From Amborella trichopoda (Eukaryota; Streptophyta; Magnoliopsida; Amborellales; Amborellaceae): a stretch of DNA of 64,000 nucleotides. The stretch covers positions 847,253 to 911,252 of the forward strand of contig NW_006499435.1 in NCBI RefSeq assembly GCF_000471905.2, given 5' to 3'. A program made the translations under genes and the position numbers. The notes below the pieces were generated by a model that worked only from the letters and a program-made list of their open reading frames with translations, searched no databases and had not been told where the DNA came from. Below, piece after piece: positions 32,967 through 44,100 of the stretch; position 1 is the stretch's first letter, and each line of letters starts with the position of its first letter.

Positions 32967-33864
32967 GGGAAAATATCTCCCTACTTTTTATTTTTTGCTT
33001 CCATTTTTCAATAGACCCAAAAATTTAAGTTATTTCTTGCGGCATAAAGTCTCTATCTTTTCTATCATCGTACCCCCTAGACCCTTTTGATCATATATTA
33101 TTGATCTAAACATTTTGTAAAATGACTCCATCTCTATCTCTTTCAAAACTCTGTATCTTTTCCCTTTCTCTCTCTCTAAAAACTCCGTCTCTCACCTCGT
33201 TCATCCTCTCTTTCGCTATCTTATTTGGGCAAGAGGAGAAAGTAATCTTCTTCAATACAAATCTATCTCTATGTTATTTGGGCAAGATGAGCAAATAATC
33301 TTCTTCAACACAAAACTAACAAGCATCCAACTTTCCTTCCAAATCAATCCGTTCTCTCTCTCTCCTGACCGACTAGTTTTTTTTTTCTCTTTCTCTGCAA
33401 TATCGTAAGCCCATTTGAGGTGGATGGTGCGGAAATTTTTAGGAGGGAACAAATCCATAAACCCATTTGAGGTAGATGGCAATGATATTTTTAAAAGGAG
33501 ATAACAACTTACGGACTCTAATATATGGTCTCTTGTTTGTACAGTCGATGGCCATAGGGAAAGTGGCCATAAAGAAGGTGTCAGAATTACAAAAAAAAAT
33601 CACTCGAAAGTGGCCATAAAGAAGGTGCCATAATTACAAAAAAAATTCACTCGAATTCATATTCGAGAGGGGAGAGATACAAAGTTTTGAGAGATAGAGA
33701 TGGAGTCTTTTGACAAAATGTTTAGGTCAATAATATATGGTCAAAGGGGTTTAGGGAGTAGGAAGATAAAAAAGATACAGACTTTATGCCGCAAAAAATA
33801 ATTTCAATTTTTGTGTCTATTCATAAATGGAAGTAAAAAATAGGAGGTAGAGAGATATTTTCCC
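32967..33864. mobile_element. Long-TIR Mutator-like element, ~210-bp inverted ends
   Basis: Left 'GGGAAAATATCTCCCTAC', 'TTTTTATTTTTTGCTTCC', 'TTGCGGCATAAAGTCTCTATC', 'TGATCTAAACATTTTGTAAAA'; right 'TTTTGACAAAATGTTTAGGTC', 'CAGACTTTATGCCGCAA', 'GGAAGTAAAAAATAGGAGG', 'GAGATATTTTCCC'. The arms pair over roughly 210 bp. Flanks GACTTTATA (32958-32966) and TACTTAATA (33865-33873) agree at 7 of 9 bases, suggesting an aged 9-bp duplication. The centre has short direct repeats ('GAAAGTGGCCATAAAGAAGG' twice near 33560-33625). No coding capacity. Confidence 0.75.
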
Positions 33865-34231
33865 TACTTAATATGTAAACAAAAATTAAAAATTAAAAAT
33901 GATAATTTTTTAGAATAATCTTTAAACATTAATTTTATTTTATTTATTTTTATTTTTGCGGGGACTATCATTATACATCTATCTTAAGAAGGACGTGCCA
34001 TTGAGGGATGCAAATGAAGTTATGCATCCCGTTCCATCCAATAATGACGTTCCAACTCAATTTAGATTGTGAAAAATAAAAGCTACGCTTTTCAAAGTAG
34101 CTCAAAAAATGAAATTGTGATCCAATCGTTTCGAAGGAGTGCTCGTGTACCGTAAATAGCCTAGAAATGGTCAATCCTTTGTCTCTCTTATCAATGGATG
34201 GCCATGATGAGCGGCATTCACTCTTTGTTCT

Positions 34232-34497
34232 TAGGGGGTGGCAATGGACCCGACTTGGGACTCGAGGGTAGACCCGATCTAGGTCCAAGTATGGGTTCAA
34301 ATATTGGAATCGGTATGTCCGGTTTGCTTCTAAATCTTGGACCTAAACAATTTTTGGGTCTGGGTCCGAGTTCAGGTCCAGTAATATTTTTTAGGTCCTA
34401 ATATAAGAATATTTAAATATATAGATATTTTAATTATTGGGTCGGATCCTGATTTCATATCATTTTTTTTTTCCCAAACCTGACCCGTTGCCACCAT
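34232..34497. mobile_element. hAT-type MITE with GGTGGCAA ends
   Basis: Left 'GGGGGTGGCAATGGACCCGA', right 'CTGACCCGTTGCCACC'. Inverted ends of this type (GGTGGCAACGGGTC) are common on small plant hAT elements. The interior is built of 'GGTCC/GGGTC' repeats. It directly adjoins the target duplication of the LINE that follows. Confidence 0.55.
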
Positions 34498-34533
34498 TAT
34501 TGGTTGATTTATAAAAGCAAGACTATGGGTCAT

Positions 34534-36210
34534 TTTTTTTTTATTTGTTTTTTGAGAAAGTGTAATATTCATTAAGATAATGAAGGGTTGCAAGATAGAG
34601 AGAGAAAATAAAATAGAAAAAGAAAGAAATACAAACAGAGCATAACAGAAGAGGAGAGAGAGAGGCAATTAGAGCAAGGCTAAGAACCACTAACCTGTTT
34701 AGCCACGGAATAGCCAAGGAATCGGCCTCAGCATTAGCACCACGATGAATATGGATAAAAGAAATATCATGGTCCATCAATGCCAGAAGAATTTCATCAA
34801 TGATCGCACTAAGTCTCCACGGAACGAGATTTGGCTTAATACACCATGAGATAACATTGGTCAAATCTCCTTCAATTATCACTTTCCGATGTAACTGGTC
34901 TAGGCAGGGCGGCACACCCATCCGAAGGGTACAAAGTTCAACTTCATTAATCTCACAAGGATGGAGGCAGCCAGAGTAAGACCAGATCAAGGCACCGGTA
35001 TGGTCTCGAAGTAACGCTCTAAAACTAGATCGAGCACCCCTCACACTACCATCGAAATTTAGTTTGAGCCAACCTTTTGGTGGCTTCGTCCATACCCGAC
35101 GAATCAAGGGACGACACTTCTTATAGAAAGAAGGTCTTTGAAGTGGATAAAAAAGAGAAGATTAGGCACCGCTGTCAAAAGGAAGAGAAACATTAGCCCA
35201 CATAATAATAGTATGCTAAATAACATAGCGCAATGTTAGGAAGTCCCTAGACCGGCCCTCAAAAGTTCTCAAATTCCTCTTTCCAAAGGGTTCAAAGAGA
35301 AGCAGCAATCATGATTCTTCCAGATTCATCCCCAATGATGCAAAAGGAGGATTTCATACTTGTTGAAGCAAAATATGGATGTCCTGAGACCACTGACCGT
35401 GCCGTTTAGGCAGGCAGGCAAGCAAGCCAATCCCATAATTCTACCATATATTTGCAATTGAGGAAATGATAATCGTATCGCCATCTTTTGTGTAGAACAT
35501 GCAAACATTAGTGATAATCATGCCCCTCATTTGAAATTGGTCTACAGTAAACAGTCTCCTATAGGCAAAGAGCCATAACCCGGAGAGGCACCTTACACTT
35601 CTATAGTTTGGCAAGATGCGTTTTTGTTATCAAAGTATCTATCCCTCCAAATCTCAACATAAAGTGATTTGGTGGAGAAGTTTCCTCTCGGTTCAAGGTT
35701 CCAGATCAGCCTATCCTAGTTCCAAGGGAAGAAACAAAAACTGTATAGAGCTTCCAACAATGTGGTGTACTGTAGAAAAACCTTTCTGATGGAGAGAGTG
35801 ACATCCCACATGGGTTTATGGTCGACTAAGGTGATCAAGCCAGCAACCATAACTCATTTTTGGGTCGACTTCTATATAGTTTGAGAGGGAATTCCCCCCT
35901 CCATTTTGCATGTCAAAACCTAGTCGAACGTCCATCCCCAATGAGCATCCTAGTGTAGGCAAAAAATAGAGACCTAACACCTTGTCTACCACGTCAGACC
36001 ATAGACCGATTCACCGGCACCTCCTAGCATAAGGACCATCAGGATCTTGATCATATTTACCTACATTCACCTTAGCCCAAAGGTGATCAGCATGCACTGG
36101 AAGTCTTCACCACCACTTGATAAGCAAGGATTCATTGACTACCCAGAGTTGATAAATGCCCAGCTCCCTAATACTTTCTGGTTGGCAAACAAAGTCCCAT
36201 TTAATAAAGT
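34534..36210 (-). pseudogene. 5'-truncated L1-type LINE: zinc-binding and RNase H regions
   Basis: Flanked by an ~18-bp duplication: AGCAAGACTATGGGTCAT at 34516-34533 and AGCATGACTATGGGTCAT at 36211-36228. The A-rich tail lies on the minus strand at the left edge (the T-run at 34534-34550). Minus-strand 35735-35640 reads DRLIWNLEPRGNFSTKSLYV, the reverse-transcriptase-associated zinc-binding region (zf-RVT). 35107-34700 reads '...PPKGWLKLNFDGSVRG', 'ALLRDHTGALIWSYSG', 'VIIEGDLTNVI', 'HIHRGANAEADSLA', a plant-type RNase H with its D-E-D-D-like acids. It has stops between these blocks and no polymerase domain, so it is a dead, truncated insertion. Confidence 0.85.
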
Positions 36211-36304
36211 AGCATGACTATGGGTCATCTTCACCATTCATCGACAGGGAAAGACGATGGACATCATTTATCAACTTTCCCATCTATCTAAACGTGAGTC
36301 TAGA

Positions 36305-36650
36305 TACCAGTGTTATTAGGATCGAACCAGCTATTGAGCTAGTAAGGGACTTGACTAGTCCAAACTGGTTAGAAGGTCGATCGAATCGGTTTTACCAAAA
36401 AATATAAAAATATGAATAATATATAAAAAAATATACAATATATTAACAAAAGATACTGCCCAATTTTTTTTGGCCAATCGTACCGGTCCAAATTGGCTGG
36501 TCAGATGGACCGAATTTGATCAAACACTAATTTTGATTATTTTTTTACTAAATCAAATCTTAAATTTGGATCAAATCGAGCAAGACGTAGGTCGGTGATC
36601 TGACTGGTCAAATCACCTGTCTAGTCTAGTCTTGATAGCTATGCACTAGA
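36305..36650. mobile_element. Decayed hAT-type MITE (CAGTGTT ... CACTAG ends)
   Basis: Begins 'CCAGTGTTATTAGGATCGAA', ends 'CTTGATAGCTATGCACTAG', with 'CGAATCGGTTTTACC' and 'TACCGGTCC' blocks and an AT-rich core, like the CCGGTT elements at 27348 and 50687. Strongly eroded. Confidence 0.4.
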
Positions 36651-36736
36651 GATGCCCTTATTGTTGATGGTGGCTCCTCTGCACGACATCATAAGCTTGG
36701 TGCAAAGAGTAAAAATTAGCAGGTGTTTGTTGTAAG

Positions 36737-37242
36737 GATGAAGTTTCTATAGGGCACAGGCTTTATAAAAACAAAGTAAAGCCTCACCTAAAATCTTCAT
36801 CTAAAAAGCACTTAGGTATTAAAGCCTCATCTAAAATCTTCATCTAAAAAGCACTTAGGCATTAAAGCCTCACCTAAAATCTTCATCTAAAAAGTACTTA
36901 GGCCTTCATGATGGCTCTAAAATCAATTTTCAACATCAATAATTTAATTTTGAGACTAAAAAAATAGTACAAATTTTTATAGATTTGTGAGCTAAAAAAA
37001 TTGTACAAATCTTGTGAATATGTGAACACTTATTTTTAGGTGAAATGGATGGTCTAGATGATTTGTTGCAATGTACACTACTTTTAGAAATTCAAATCCT
37101 AATCGTTTTTCACAACTATGATGTTCAAGTTGAGATGATCGATTTAAATGTTTTGTAATACTTGAATTGTAATTTTTTTAAAGTTTTGAAGTGAGGCTTT
37201 ACTTATTTTGATAGAGCTGCAGCCCTTTCAAAACCATTTTCC
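36737..37242 (-). mobile_element. Family A MITE copy 14 with internal triplication
   Basis: Left 'TTTCTATAGGGCACAGGCTT', right 'AGAGCTGCAGCCCTTTCAAA' containing the palindrome AGAGCTGCAGCCCT (one mismatch). Near the left end a 45-bp block ('AAAGCCTCACCTAAAATC', 'TTCATCTAAAAAGCACTTAG') is repeated three times (36776-36904). The body keeps 'AAATAGTACAAATTTTTATAG'. Confidence 0.55.
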
Positions 37243-37840
37243 TGATTGTAATCCACAAATTTACACATGGAGGGGATTACAATTGTGCCATGCCCTTTTT
37301 TGTGGTCCATAGTCTCTCCGTCGCCATCCATCAAGGGCATCAAGCGCCATCCATCAAGGGCATCAAGAGTGGACCTCATACGGTTTAAAGCAAAGATAGG
37401 TTTAGTCGAATATTAGTTACAATTGATGTTTTATTAGTTTTAGTCGATCAGGCTATCTAGCTAATTAACGATTTAATTAGAACAAAAATTTTAAGTATAT
37501 TATATTTTTAAACTATTAAATTTATTTTTAATTTATAAATTAAAATAAAAAATTTAATTATATATTAAATAAATATTGACTAGACCGGACTATCGAATAG
37601 ACGGGCTTAATAATTATTCCCTCCGCCAAACACTTGGGCAGTTTATCGCTTTATGATCTCCCTCAAGTACCGGTTTCTACCAATTTTCACACATGCTAGA
37701 AATTTGCAGGTATCAAATAAGCGACACGGCTGAGTAACCCTGGGCGTTAACCACGGTTAGCGAGTACCTCTAATGGGCAAACCCGAGGGTTGGGTGTCAG
37801 AGACCCAATGCACAAATACTCAGCAAACCACCCCCATGAA
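37243..37840. other. Intergenic DNA upstream of the HUA2-like gene
   Basis: Contains a 24-bp tandem duplication ('GCCATCCATCAAGGGCATCAAG' near 37324-37368) and an AT-rich block with ATTTAATTA motifs. No gene supported. Confidence 0.45.
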
Positions 37841-37844
37841 ACTA

Positions 37845-37915
37845 TCTCCTCTCTCTCTCTACACTTTCTCTCTCTAAACCCCACTCCTCTCTCTAAACTC
37901 CTGTCGCTTCGTTCC
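37845..37915 (+). promoter_or_regulatory. Pyrimidine-rich leader/core promoter region of the HUA2-like gene
   Basis: CT-rich runs (CTCCTCTCTCTCTCTACAC, TTTCTCTCTCTAAACCCC) about 250-300 bp upstream of the ATG, the usual composition of a plant Y-patch promoter or 5' UTR start. No TATA box seen. Confidence 0.35.
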
Positions 37916-38155
37916 CCTTGAAATCGCCCATGGTAATGTACGCATCGTCTTCTCCTCTTTAATCCGACCGCCTTATGGGCGAGAACGGCCATTCCCTTCA
38001 CAGTAAACCAGTTTTCCAGAGGCCTGCTGGTTTTTCCAGCGAATTTTCCGGGAGTGTAAACTGGTACAGTCCGATCATTTTCTCAGGGCGAAATTAGGGT
38101 TTTGTTTGTTATTGGTTATTCGGGACGGTGAGGCTGGATTGGGTTTTTTTTCGCC

Positions 38156-41100
38156 ATGGCTCCAGGGCGTAAAAGGGGCACAGGCAAGGCGAGGGCCAAG
38201 AATGAATTGAGCTTGGGGGATCTCGTCTTGGCCAAGGTTAAAGGATTTCCTCCATGGCCAGCTAAGGTACTTATGTTTAATTTGTTTCCTTTTTTTGTGA
38301 ATTATGCATTAATGGACATCTGGTTTCTTATTTTGTTCATGCCCTCTCTCTGTCTCTGTATTTATCTCTTTGTGTTTCTCTCTCTACTATAGAAATTTTG
38401 ATGGATTACTTGACTGGTTTTTGGGTGGATAGGAGGTTAGGATTTTAGGTACAGGCATGTTGATCTTGACACTAACTTGAACTTATATCATCTAATACTC
38501 CATGTTTCTTTTCTTTACTTCCAAGGGATAACTTTCAGAAGGACTCTGTTCTCTCAATCAGGAAGGCGCTTTTTTGGTTTCCTGAAATTAATTTTCTATT
38601 ATTTATCTTGAGAAAGTTTTTTTTAAGTATTGAGTATAGATTAGAGCAAAGCTTTATAGAAGGCATCCCACAAGTTGCGTCCTCATATTACAAGGCAGTG
38701 GAGGGAAAGAAAAGAAAGAGGGAAAATAAGAAAAATTTTAAGACGAGAAATACAAGAGGGGCCAAAAGCCAAGGGAAAGGATCCATTGATTATATATTTA
38801 ATGATTATTAGCTCTTCACGTACATTGGTTTAAGGAATTTATTTCAGATTGAGTGTTTCGTCTTTACTATGGGCAATGTCTTTTTTTCTGTTCACCATTG
38901 GAACACCTTTAAAATATTGTCTGCAATGGTAGTTGCCTTCTATCTTATCAGTGGCGAGAAATTGGATCTCCTTTCTTCATAGTCATAATTAATCTAAAAA
39001 CTATTTCATAGTTGGGCATTCAAGTTCTTTGTAGACTGGTTCTCACTTGGGAAAGCGGTCTCATACATGCAGATAAGTCGGCCAGAAGACTGGGAGCGAT
39101 CACCTGATCCAAGGAAATACTTTGTTGAGTTTTTCGGAACCGCAGAAATGTGAGTGTTTGATGAAATGTATCTTATTTTCAGTTGAAGGAGAAGTGTTTC
39201 ACTTTTACTAATTTCTTATGTAGAATTGGCTTGTTTCTTACTTTTCTTTTCCAACTATGAAAGTTTTACAATAATATTTGTGCGTTCAATTTAGTATCTG
39301 AACGATATGGTGTGCAATTGATGAAATCCTTTTTTATTTTTTAACATTTGAATATTTGCTTCTATGATTGGAATTTAGTTTTCTGGGGAGCTTGGGCATA
39401 ATGTTGTGCCTCGTCAATTAAGTTTTATCAATGAAAACTGGTAGAGGGCTTAATGTAGATGACTGATTTCACCAAAGTAAGCATCACTTGAGTGAGAGTA
39501 GGGACTGGATTCCTAGCCAATGTGCCGACCATGTTTATGGCCTTCCACTTGAGAGTCAAGACAGTCTTCTACTTCATTGATTTCTCTATGCCTAGATTAG
39601 CTTACTGGTTCATACCATAGTTGTTGGGAGTGAGAGCGACTGATGGGACGTGGGGTCATCTCCTATCTAAAGTTTCCTGCCTCTGTAGTGCATGAGATTG
39701 CTTGTCTGGGGGCATGTGCGGTGTGTGTGTGTGTGTGTGCATGTGCATGTGCATGTGCATGTGCATGTGTTTTTTTTTTTTAAATTGAAATTAAAAACCA
39801 AAGGATTCATTTTTTTATAATAAATATCGTATGCACATTTGCCACAGAAATATCATTGAAAGCATAGTTAACAAGTTGGGGAATAATGTTATATTAGCAA
39901 ACCAAAACATCATTAATAAATCGGTTTTGCTCCATAAATTCAGAGGCAAAAAATCAGGTAAAAAAATGGATCGCCGAAAATTAGGTAAGTCAGAGAATAG
40001 TAAACATTTGGATTTGGCTTAAAAAAACAGATTGAAAAAATCAGATATGTAAAAATAATACAATATAAGATTGTGAGTTGCGGTTCTTATATGGATTCAT
40101 TAAGTCCATAAAAAATGATTTTTATGTCCTTACCTAGTGTCATTGGAGTCATACGTGACAATTTTTTGTCTAAAACTTCAGTAAATATAACAACGTTTAC
40201 TCTGTTGTCACAACTCAAAACGAACGATAGATTTAATGGAAGCATACAATAAAACAACAATAACTATACTAATCACAAGAATTATTGTAGCAAATAAGAA
40301 CGTAACCCAAGAAATGGGATTATTGTTTGAAGAAAAAAACAAAAATGACCCTTAGTATAGGATTGCAGTTAATTAAAACACAAAAACCCAAAAAATGTAA
40401 AATAATGGTCCGTCCAAATTGCTATGATGTATACACTAATGAAATAAAAAAAATTTGACAAGGTGAAATTATCAAACTTCTGTATGCAAAAAGAAAACAA
40501 TGAAAAAAATGCTTAAGTAAATCTAAATATTCTAAGCTTACCCTGAATTGCTAGCTAACCTAAATCTTTAGTTGTCATTGAATCTCTCTTTCTTTCTCTT
40601 TATAATGACACTATGTGTTTAGAGGGGAAAAAAAGAGGATTTTTCACTGTGTTACTCTTTCGCTTATTCTAACTATTTTTTTGAGATATATGGTTGTTTT
40701 AATGGATTATTTTTGGAGAATATATTGCACGTTTTTTAAGGGAACATATTGGTGAAAACTTTTGATGGATTTTTTTAAAAAAATCAAGATTCTTCATTAG
40801 CTCCCACTTTTAATGTGCTTATCTCTAAACCAAATTTCAAAGATATTAAATCAAGGGAAAGTATACAAAGAGACCATTTACTTTTAGTACAAGGTCACAA
40901 TCACTATTGTTTGTGGGATTTTAAATAAGGTGTTCTAAGTGTGTCATTGACTATACTCAGTGTTCAAAAAAATTTCTTGCACTCCATGACAAACCCCAAG
41001 CTGTCCAATTTGCCGTCTAATGGCTATGAGTGATCGTGACCTCCTTATAACAATGGTAAATGGTCTCATAGTATACTATCCCTTAAATCAATGTGACAAT

Positions 41101-44100
41101 GGTACATGGTCTCACAGTATACTATCCCTTAAATCAATGTAGAGATAAAGTTATAGGGAAGAAGTCTTTTCGAAAACTTTTTTGGAAAAAGATACAGATT
41201 GATATTGGTTTTATTAAAAAAATGCGATCTTTTGAAGATTTTTGAAAAACTTAAAGTTCTTAATGGATTTCAAAAAATTGAAGACATTTTTAAAAAACCG
41301 TGTTTTAAACAGACTTGCTAAATATGATTGAAGGAGTTCAATAAAAGAAATTAATTGAGACTGTAGGGCAATTGACAAGAGAGGGAACTGCATTTCCTTT
41401 AACCGCCATAGTCTTTCGATGGTGTTTATGGGACACTGAGATTATCTCTGATTTCCTATCAGTTAGGGTCGGCTACGTAGGGTCGGCTACACGAATCCTG
41501 GTATGTCATTCTGTTTTATTAAAGGCCATACCCTTAGTGAGGTCCTAAGTCCCCATATATTTTTTCACTACTTCCAACCATGTCCTTTTGGGCCTATCCC
41601 TTATCTTTTTTGAGCCTTCCATTTGAACTAACTCGCAGCTCCTAACAGGTGCTGTACTGGGTTTGCGCTGCACATGACATGCAATGTTAATGCAATGTCC
41701 AAAGACTCCTTTCTTTTCCAACACCTACCAAATCAATTCTTAAGGTACTCTATCATAGGCGTTCTCTAGATCAATAAGATCACATGGAGGTCTTCCGCCT
41801 TCACCCTAAACTTCTCAATCACTTGCCTAAGTAGGAAAATAACCTCATTTGAACTATTTCATTTATAATATTATTATATAATTTTAAATTGTCTATAATA
41901 TTCATTTATTATAGTTAGCATAAGGCCGAACTAGTTTTCTTCTGCACTCATTTCATGCCTTAGTTGTTGTTCAGTCACTCTCTTCTACAACTTCATAGTG
42001 TGACCCATAAGTTTGATCCCTCAATAGTTTGCACAATTTTGTATGTCTCAGTTGTTCTTGTAAATAGGTACAACAATACTATTATAATATAGTTAGCTAC
42101 TATTGTAATCTTTAGAACTAGATTCAAGTAGCCGACCCCAATTAATTGGAAAAGGCTAAAATGATGATGATGATGATGATGTAACTGTGTTCTTATATAT
42201 ACATATAGCAGACACACACATGCACACAAACTATCATAATATAGTTAGTTACTATTGTCATCTTTATGTTTGATGATTTGTGTAATCATACGTCAATTAT
42301 ATAAAATAAATCATCTAATTATATATCCAATGATGGTGGATCACAGTTAACGTCCCCATGTTAAATGGATCGTGATCCTATATAATCAGGAAAGAGCTCC
42401 TAAGTCGGATCGGAAGGAGGAACTATGTTCCAAGAGTGGGACTGTCCCTAGGGAAGGCGCTTCCCATAACTATATTTCATTTCTTGCTCAACTTGTATAC
42501 TTTCTAAACAATTTGATTTCCTTTGGACATGCCCATGTTGTAACTTTAACATTATCCGATGTTTAGGTGTTGAGTAACTAGCCCACCTGGTGATGTTAGG
42601 GTAATGTCTTCCATTGGTTAATGTCTGTAGTGAGATTCTATAGAAAACCTAAGATCACTAGGTAGGGGCTTGGCCTGTTGCAACATCTGTACAATTTGCA
42701 AATGCAATCGGCCCCATGATTAACTTGAAACCTCACTTAACCCATCCCATAGTAACCCACAATCTCTTTCAGGATTTGGGGGTGTTGTGATGGTTATACC
42801 ACTGAATTTAAGCTTCCACATCCCCTTGGAAGGTTTTGTCTTGTTTAATCTGACCATCCGCAGGGAGCCATACTTTTGGCTACTGTTTCCCATGTCTCCT
42901 CCACAATCTCTTGCGAGCTAAGGTTGATTCTGACTTTATCCTACGGTTTTCACCTTTCCTGCGCCCTAGGTATTGCATATCCTTGATTGTCAAATTAAAC
43001 TTGATTGAAAATTGTATGAGATTGTATTAAAGTTCAAATGATCGCTATATGGGTTTCACATTGGTGGCTAGGGTTGATTGGCTCTTGCATTGGTGACCTT
43101 GAGAAGAACCGAGCTACACTCTTGAGATCGGTCAGTTGGGCCTTAGCTACAGCTAATGTGGTATGCCCCAAACCCCCACTAGTTCCTTGGGTGCCAGCCT
43201 AACCAAACAAAAAATTGTGTAAGCATGCACCAATCCAGAAGGATGAAGACTCTAAAGAACTGCCATCAAACCATCTTTTAGAAAGCTGTTTCTAAGGGAC
43301 CTGCACATGGTAGCTTGGGGCAACAACTACCAGGTGAGACTAGGAGTATTGACCATGGGTCTCAACTCGAAGACAAAGTGTAAATTCCTGATCTCATGAA
43401 CTCCAAACAAAGGACCACAAAATGACTCTATCCATGTCATTCAGTTGTGAACAGAGTCCAGCCTATATAAAATCCCATTATTATTTTTCTTTAAGATGCC
43501 TTAAAAAATCATGATGGGGTGCAACTTCCATTAAATATGACTCCTCTAGGAAAAAGGGCTGAATGCACCAACATATGAGAAGATTGGTCAGCGTAACCCA
43601 ATAATATTGAAAACATCAATAATTACCACTTTTGTTTTTCAAAAAAATTATACTTTTTACTAGAGAGAATTTTCGTAGAATTTATCAGTTAACCTTTTCC
43701 TCAAAAAAGAATTTCTTAGAATTTATCTATGAACTCACACTAGTATTCCTTAACTATTGATCCACCATTAAAATTTTGAGTTGATGGCGTCTTTTTCTTT
43801 TATTGAAATTGATTATTGACTTTTAAGTAAACCATTTGCATCAAAGTTGCATGGAGCTTACAACTCATGGGGCATAACCTTAATGTTGATGGAAGGATTA
43901 GGGTTTAAAATTGGGGGAGATGCTCCCTTCCCTCTTTCCGCCTTCCAACCTCACCTCCCACCCACACCCCAACAACCGCCCCTCCCCCCCCCCCCTTTCT
44001 CCCGGGGGGCTCTTAAACTAAAAAAATAGTAAAAAAAAAAGAGGGGGGGGGGGGAACCCCACGGCCCTGGTTGAATGACCCAGTCTCATCATTGGTTTGA

